In this document: positions 5,783 through 9,572 of the stretch, one piece after another
How the letters are laid out: each line of letters begins with the position of its first letter
Numbering within the stretch: the first letter of the stretch is position 1
NCBI GenBank assembly: GCA_002938045.1
Contig: PTLJ01000040.1
Coordinates: 1 to 9,572, forward strand
DNA from: Alphaproteobacteria bacterium MarineAlpha3_Bin4
Lineage (GTDB): Bacteria > Pseudomonadota > Alphaproteobacteria > Rhodospirillales > Casp-alpha2
Direction of reading: 5' to 3'
DNA length: 9,572 nt
The notes under the pieces: generated by a model
The model's input: the letters and a program-made list of their open reading frames with translations, nothing else
Told to the model about the DNA's origin: nothing
Database searches by the model: none
Made by a program: the position numbers and the translations under genes

Positions 5783-7942
5783 CTACCCGCGGGCGCGATC
5801 GACGGAGTTAATGGCGGGATTAGCCCGCAATGCAGCGATGACGTCGGTCAGGTGATTGACGTCGCGGACCTCAATATCAATCAGCATATCGAAAAAATCC
5901 GATGATCGGTTTGTGATCTTGAGGTTGGAAATGTTGCCCTCATTCTTGGCGATCACGGTAGACAAATCGCCGAGGCTTCCGGGTACGTTGAGCACCGTCA
6001 GATGGATACGCCCGACATGGATCTCGGCTGCTTGTTCGTATGTATCCCACGAGACGTCAAGCCAGCGTTCCGGCGTGTCGCTATAAGTCTCCAGGGTGTC
6101 ACAATCGATAGTGTGGATGGTGACCCCCTTACCAGTAGTGACGATACCGACGATGCGATCGCCAGGCAGCGGATGACAACAACCAGCGAAATGCATCGCC
6201 ATCCCCGGGATCAGAGACTTGATGGGAATGCCGTCGCTCGGCTCGCCCGGCTGCACCTTGGCCTGGCAATTTCTTGCCCGCGCAAGCGGAATGACGTTCT
6301 CGTCCTCCCGCTTTTTGCACACGCCGGGATACACCGCCTCAACAATTTCTATGCCGGTGAAATGGCCAGCGCCAATCTGGGCGCAGAGGTCCTCGACGCT
6401 GGGCTGGCTGAACACCTTCAGGACGCCCTTGATCGCCTTGTCGGAAAATTCGTAGCCATCGTCTCGGAACGCCCGCTGCAAAATTGACCGGCCGAGCTGT
6501 TCATATTGATTGCGCTCCTGTAGGCGAATAAATCGCCGAATTTTAGCCCGCGCCTTGCCAGTAACGACGAACCGCTCCCAAGTTGGTGAAGGCGTCTGCT
6601 CCTTGGAGGTCATGATCTCGACCTGATCGCCGTTCCGAAGTTCGCTTCTCAGCGGCATCATGCGGCCATTAATCTTGGCGCCGACGCACCGGTCTCCAAC
6701 CTCGGAATGGACCTTGTAAGCAAAATCGACAGGTGTAGCGCCACGCGGCAAGTCGACCAGATCGCCCCTTGGCGTGAAGCAAAATACCTGGTCCTGGAAC
6801 ATTTCGAGCTTTGTATGTTCGAGGAATTCCTCCGGTCCCGCTGCGTGTTCCAGAATATCGAGAAGCTCGCGCAGCCAACGGTATTGCGGGTGATCGTCAT
6901 CTTCACTGCCTTGCTTATAGCTCCAATGGGCGGCGACACCATGCTCCGCGATATCGTGCATTTCGGTTGTCCGAATCTGCAATTCGATGCGTTGCTGCTC
7001 TGGTCCGAATACACCAGTGTGAATGGACTGATAGCCGTTCGGCTTCGGCGTCGAGATGTAATCCCTGAAGCGGCCCGGGACGACCGGATAGGCGTTGTGA
7101 GCGACGCCGAGGGTTTGGTAACAATCCTCGACAGTATCGACCACGACCCTAAACGCCATTATGTCCGACAGTTGCTCAAATCCAACGTTATTGTGCTGCA
7201 TCTTACGCCAGATCGAATACGGCGTTTTCTCACGCCCGGAAACTTTGGCCGTAATTCCGTTTTCGGCCAGCACGCGGGTCAGTTCGACGATCACCCGTTG
7301 GATTAGTCCTTCGCCTTGATCGCGGAGGAAATCAAGGCGCTTGATGATCGATTTGCGGGCGTCTGGATTGAGTTCGCCGAACGCCAGGTCCTCCAGCATA
7401 GACTTCATCTCCTGCATGCCGATGCGTTCGGCCAGCGGCGCGTAGATGTCCATCGTCTCCATGGCGATACAGCGGCGCTTACCCTGATTCTTGATATATT
7501 TGAGCGTTCGCATGTTGTGCAGGCGGTCGGCCAGCTTGACCAACAAAACGCGGATGTCCTCAGACATGGCGAGAACGAACTTACGGAAATTTTCCGCTTG
7601 CTTGGCCTGATCCGATTGGAATTCGATACGCGTCAACTTGGTGACACCGTCGACGAGGCGGGCGATCTCACCACCAAAACGATCGCGGATTTCATGGAGA
7701 TCGGTATCAGTGTCCTCAATCGTGTCATGCAACAGCGCGGTGATGATCGAGGCGCTATCGACCTTGTAGCGGGTCAAGATGCCAGCTACTTCCAGCGGAT
7801 GCGAGAAATACGGGTCACCCGACGCACGTGTTTGCGAGCCATGGGCTTTCATGGCGAACACGTAGGCGTGGTTAAGAGCGTCCTCATCGGCACTCGGATC
7901 ATATGCCTTGACACGTTCGACGAGTTCAAATTGACGAATCAT
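5783..7942 (-). CDS. rsh: Bifunctional (p)ppGpp synthetase/hydrolase (Rsh)
   Basis: Rsh makes and degrades the stringent-response alarmones ppGpp and pppGpp. At 719 residues it has the full long-RSH layout. The HD hydrolase domain is intact: H48, H72-D73, E76-D77, D139 and N143. The synthetase domain has GREK (236-239), YSIWRKM, the metal-site D260 in SDIMAFR, the RFRDYI-to-NGYQSIHT block (291-309) and E320 in ELQIRT. A TGS domain covers about 386-446, with His412 as the expected tRNA contact. A cysteine-rich region includes GCCHP (587-591), and an ACT domain covers about 644-719. Both activities should therefore be present, as in the single Rsh of most alphaproteobacteria; relA or spoT would be other names. 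The start MIRQFELVERV fits the family N-terminus. No Shine-Dalgarno is seen; a strong hairpin covers that position. Confidence 0.97.
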   Translation of the reverse strand: MIRQFELVERVKAYDPSADEDALNHAYVFAMKAHGSQTRASGDPYFSHPLEVAGILTRYKVDSASIITALLHDTIEDTDTDLHEIRDRFGGEIARLVDGVTKLTRIEFQSDQAKQAENFRKFVLAMSEDIRVLLVKLADRLHNMRTLKYIKNQGKRRCIAMETMDIYAPLAERIGMQEMKSMLEDLAFGELNPDARKSIIKRLDFLRDQGEGLIQRVIVELTRVLAENGITAKVSGREKTPYSIWRKMQHNNVGFEQLSDIMAFRVVVDTVEDCYQTLGVAHNAYPVVPGRFRDYISTPKPNGYQSIHTGVFGPEQQRIELQIRTTEMHDIAEHGVAAHWSYKQGSEDDDHPQYRWLRELLDILEHAAGPEEFLEHTKLEMFQDQVFCFTPRGDLVDLPRGATPVDFAYKVHSEVGDRCVGAKINGRMMPLRSELRNGDQVEIMTSKEQTPSPTWERFVVTGKARAKIRRFIRLQERNQYEQLGRSILQRAFRDDGYEFSDKAIKGVLKVFSQPSVEDLCAQIGAGHFTGIEIVEAVYPGVCKKREDENVIPLARARNCQAKVQPGEPSDGIPIKSLIPGMAMHFAGCCHPLPGDRIVGIVTTGKGVTIHTIDCDTLETYSDTPERWLDVSWDTYEQAAEIHVGRIHLTVLNVPGSLGDLSTVIAKNEGNISNLKITNRSSDFFDMLIDIEVRDVNHLTDVIAALRANPAINSVDRARG

Positions 7943-7943
7943 C

Positions 7944-7973
7944 GCTTGGTCCCGGGTTCGGGTTTCACCAAGC
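7944..7973 (-). promoter_or_regulatory. Hairpin covering the ribosome-binding region of rsh
   Basis: In the minus-strand transcript, GCTTGGT pairs perfectly with ACCAAGC. Inside it CCCG pairs with CGGG around an AACC loop. The 3' arm is continuous (CGGGACCAAGC), while the 5' arm is interrupted by a GAAA bulge, giving 11 base pairs in 30 nt. The stem ends one base before the rsh ATG, exactly where ribosomes would bind. No T-run follows, so it is not a normal terminator. Translational control of rsh is the inferred role. Confidence 0.5.
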
Positions 7974-8045
7974 CAATATTAACATAGACGACAGGATCTG
8001 AGTGCCGGCGTTCCGTTAGCTTTCTCCGGTAGCGCCGGTTCATGC

Positions 8046-8483
8046 TCAGTCCTTGTCGGCTGTCGTCCTGTCGTCGTCTGCTTCCAAGGCATCGGCTGGC
8101 AGGATTTCTCCAGCCCTGTCCATGGCGGTAACGCCACCGTCTCTGTCCAGCGATCCGTCGAGGTGGACTATTGGGGTCTCGTTGCCACTGGTGTGTTCGC
8201 TCAGATCCTGCTGAATTGCGATGAGATCAACTTCGTCTTCTTCGGGCTCATCCATTTCGACGTTCCGCTGAAGCCCTTTGATCAATGACTCTTCCAGTCC
8301 GTTGAGTTCGACCGTCTTGTCGGCGATTTCGCGGAGTGCAATCACCGGGTTCTTGTCGTTATCACGATCGACAGTCAGTGATGCGCCGGCGGAGATGTTT
8401 CGGGCACGCTGAGAGGCAAACATGACCAACTCGAACCGGTTGGGAACTTCAGTGACGCAGTCTTCGACGGTAACACGGGCCAT
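8046..8483 (-). CDS. rpoZ: RNA polymerase omega subunit
   Basis: Omega is the smallest core subunit of RNA polymerase; it helps fold and assemble the beta-prime subunit and in many proteobacteria forms part of a ppGpp site. The N-terminal 60 residues are highly typical: MARVTVEDCV, PNRFELV (14-20), ASQRARNIS (23-31), DNDKNPVIALREIA (41-54). The 145-residue length is at the long end. From about residue 70 the tail is acidic and low in conserved motifs (EPEEDEVDLI near 79-88, then a likely disordered end DALEADDDRTTADKD). GGAGA stands seven bases before the ATG. It lies 103 bp upstream of rsh, the usual order, which pairs an alarmone-responsive polymerase subunit with the alarmone enzyme. A candidate promoter is at 8526-8554. 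Confidence 0.97.
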   Translation of the reverse strand: MARVTVEDCVTEVPNRFELVMFASQRARNISAGASLTVDRDNDKNPVIALREIADKTVELNGLEESLIKGLQRNVEMDEPEEDEVDLIAIQQDLSEHTSGNETPIVHLDGSLDRDGGVTAMDRAGEILPADALEADDDRTTADKD

Positions 8484-8813
8484 CCGGTAATCTCCGATAA
8501 ATAAAACGTAAGCGGATTGTTTTTTTATATATGGTGCAAGGCAGTAATTCGCAAGCCTGATCTAGCGGTATCAAACACATCGGACCAGCATCACCGGAAG
8601 TTGACTTGCCGTGAGAAACTTTTTTGCTTCTTAGGGGCCGGACATTTTAACGGAATTTTGAGGGTGCAGTCCTTTCGAAGTGGCTTTCTTAGGTTCGGAT
8701 AGCCGCGAAAACAAAACATAAGGCGGTTTGTTAGACTTTGATCTGGAACGCGCCGTGCAGAGAGTGTGCAGAGCCTTTATCAGGAAATTGAGCATTTTTC
8801 TGGGCGCGTTTAG
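8484..8813. other. Gene-free region between rpoZ and the pentapeptide gene
   Basis: I see no gene here. The rightmost part follows the stop of the pentapeptide gene, but no hairpin with a T-run is visible as its terminator. The left part holds the candidate rpoZ promoter and ribosome-binding site. Two imperfect direct repeats are visible: AAATAAAACGTAAGCGGATTG near 8499-8519 resembles AAACAAAACATAAGGCGGTTTG near 8710-8731, and TTCTTAGG occurs at 8628-8635 and 8686-8693, each followed within a few bases by CGGA. A short plus-strand reading frame at 8517-8702 lacks a ribosome-binding site and recognisable content. The region could contain remains of a mobile element, but no terminal repeats or transposase fragments can be shown. 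Confidence 0.5.
8526..8554 (-). promoter_or_regulatory. Candidate promoter of rpoZ (cluster promoter)
   Basis: On the minus strand TTGCGA (8554-8549) and TATATA (8531-8526) are 17 bp apart, matching the sigma-70-type consensus boxes at 4 of 6 positions each. Transcription would begin near 8519, giving a leader of roughly 36 nt before the rpoZ ATG, with a run of seven A residues just after the -10 box. It is the best candidate in the gap before the cluster, but matches this loose also arise by chance. Confidence 0.4.
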
Positions 8814-9572
8814 CTATTTGCAGCCAGAGTTTGCTTCTCCCCATGGCATCTTAGTTTTGCAGAGGGTGGCCTCACTTAAGATGGCTCCAATCAAGTCGGC
8901 CTCATTCAAATTGGCCCCACGCAAATCGGCTTTATTCAAGTTGGCCCCACGCAAGTCGGCCTCACTCAAGTTGGCCCCACGCAAGTCGGCGTTACTCAAG
9001 TCGGCCAAACTCAAGTCAGCCTTACTCAAGTTGGCCCCATTCAAGTTAGTCCCACTCAAGTCGGCCTCACTCAAGTTAGCCTCATTCAAGTTGGCCCCAC
9101 GCAAGTCGGCGTTACTCAAGTTGGCGTTACCCAAGTAACACCAACTCAAGTTAGCACCGCGCAAATCGGCCTTACCCAAGTAGGCACCATACAAGTTAGC
9201 CCCACTCAAGTCCGCCTTACTCAAGTTAGCCCAACTCAAGTAGGCCTTACTTAAGTTAGCCCTACGCAAGCCGGCCTTGCTCAAGTTGGCCTTACTCAAG
9301 TTGGCACCGCGAAAATCGACCTCACTCAAGTTAGCTTCATTCAAGTTGGCCTCACTCAAGTTGGTCTCATTCAACTTGGCTCCACGCAATTCGGCGTTAC
9401 GCAGGTTGGCGTTACTCAAGTCGGCCCAACTCAAGTTGGCATCACTCAAGTTGGTCTCACTCAACTTGGCCCCACGCAATTCGGCGTTACGCAGGTTGGC
9501 GTTACTCAAGTCGGCCCAACTCAAGTTGGCATCACGCAAATCACACTTCTCACATTTTTTTTGGTGTATGAA
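8814..9572 (-). CDS. Pentapeptide-repeat protein, 5' end outside window
   Basis: More than 40 consecutive pentapeptides of the form A(N/D)LSx build this protein, with Leu at the central position and Ala or another small residue two before it. This predicts a long right-handed four-sided beta-helix. The repeats end at about 30 residues from the stop, and the tail LCKTKMPWGEANSGCK resembles the usual C-terminal cap of this family. The frame remains open to the window edge: before a possible TTG at 9539 it reads FIHQKKCEKCDL, and a CxxC just before the first repeat is common in relatives, which often carry an N-terminal signal or membrane segment further upstream. So the gene is partial here. 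The function of such proteins varies (some mimic DNA and protect gyrase) and cannot be assigned. Codons are very repetitive (AAC TTG AGT). It lies upstream of rpoZ, unrelated to the core cluster. Confidence 0.9.
   Translation of the reverse strand, partial: FIHQKKCEKCDLRDANLSWADLSNANLRNAELRGAKLSETNLSDANLSWADLSNANLRNAELRGAKLNETNLSEANLNEANLSEVDFRGANLSKANLSKAGLRRANLSKAYLSWANLSKADLSGANLYGAYLGKADLRGANLSWCYLGNANLSNADLRGANLNEANLSEADLSGTNLNGANLSKADLSLADLSNADLRGANLSEADLRGANLNKADLRGANLNEADLIGAILSEATLCKTKMPWGEANSGCK
9361..9540 (-). repeat. 90-bp tandem duplication within the pentapeptide gene
   Basis: Positions 9361-9450 and 9451-9540 are two adjacent 90-bp copies that differ at only four places by my reading. 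Each encodes six pentapeptides (ANLSWADLSNANLRNAEL followed by RGAKL and a Glu-Thr-Asn-Leu unit). The rest of the gene shows only the weaker 15-bp periodicity. This indicates a recent in-frame duplication that lengthened the helix by six repeats, about one and a half turns. Confidence 0.85.

Noticed and set aside
7316..7987. Long plus-strand reading frame opposite rsh (and others at 6707-7306 and 6002-6487)
   Set aside because: They lie fully antisense to conserved Rsh domains, show no recognisable family, and are expected by-products of G/C-biased codons.
8517..8702. 61-residue plus-strand reading frame in the gap upstream of rpoZ
   Set aside because: No ribosome-binding site, no recognisable family, and it overlaps the candidate rpoZ promoter.
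8728..9138. Plus-strand reading frame with Lys-rich repeats
   Set aside because: It is the antisense shadow of the pentapeptide array; the repeats follow the 15-bp period of the minus-strand gene, and it lacks a ribosome-binding site.
8814..9540. Repeat array as a possible CRISPR
   Set aside because: The period is 15 bp with no unique spacers, and the minus strand codes for clear pentapeptides throughout.

Overview
This window looks like a chromosomal piece of an alphaproteobacterium, probably Rhodospirillales-like. The assignment rests on gene order and protein signatures: rpoZ, a single bifunctional rsh, a DUF2062 membrane protein, pdxJ, acpS, lepB, rnc and era run in one direction on the minus strand. 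This core cluster is typical of alphaproteobacteria, and the Rsh and omega N-termini look alphaproteobacterial. The species cannot be named from the sequence.

Layout, left to right. 1-192: no gene seen; only a small TAGGAG/CTCCTA stem-loop at 108-125. 193-867 (-): an unrecognised, charged, soluble-looking protein. 868-1003: divergent intergenic region with several short dyads. 1004-1351 (+): Mth938-like (DUF498) small protein, convergent with era. 1447-8483 (-): the core cluster era, rnc, lepB, acpS, pdxJ, DUF2062, rsh, rpoZ, transcribed from rpoZ towards era. 8484-8813: about 330 bp without a gene, holding a candidate rpoZ promoter and short imperfect repeats. 8814-9572 (-): a long pentapeptide-repeat protein whose 5' end lies beyond the window.

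The core genes cover basic growth functions: RNA polymerase omega, the (p)ppGpp synthetase/hydrolase, pyridoxine 5'-phosphate synthesis, acyl-carrier-protein activation, signal peptide cleavage, double-stranded RNA processing and 30S ribosome maturation. lepB/rnc overlap by 4 bp and rnc/era by 8 bp, which suggests translational coupling. The gaps of 28-115 bp further upstream leave room for separate regulation.

I see no complete new defence or mobile system. The most interesting signals are regulatory or local. A strong hairpin sits directly on the ribosome-binding region of rsh. A Shine-Dalgarno segment is tandemly duplicated in front of pdxJ. RNase III carries Asn at a usually Asp metal-site position. 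Alternative stem-loops lie between acpS and lepB. A 90-bp tandem duplication lies inside the pentapeptide gene.
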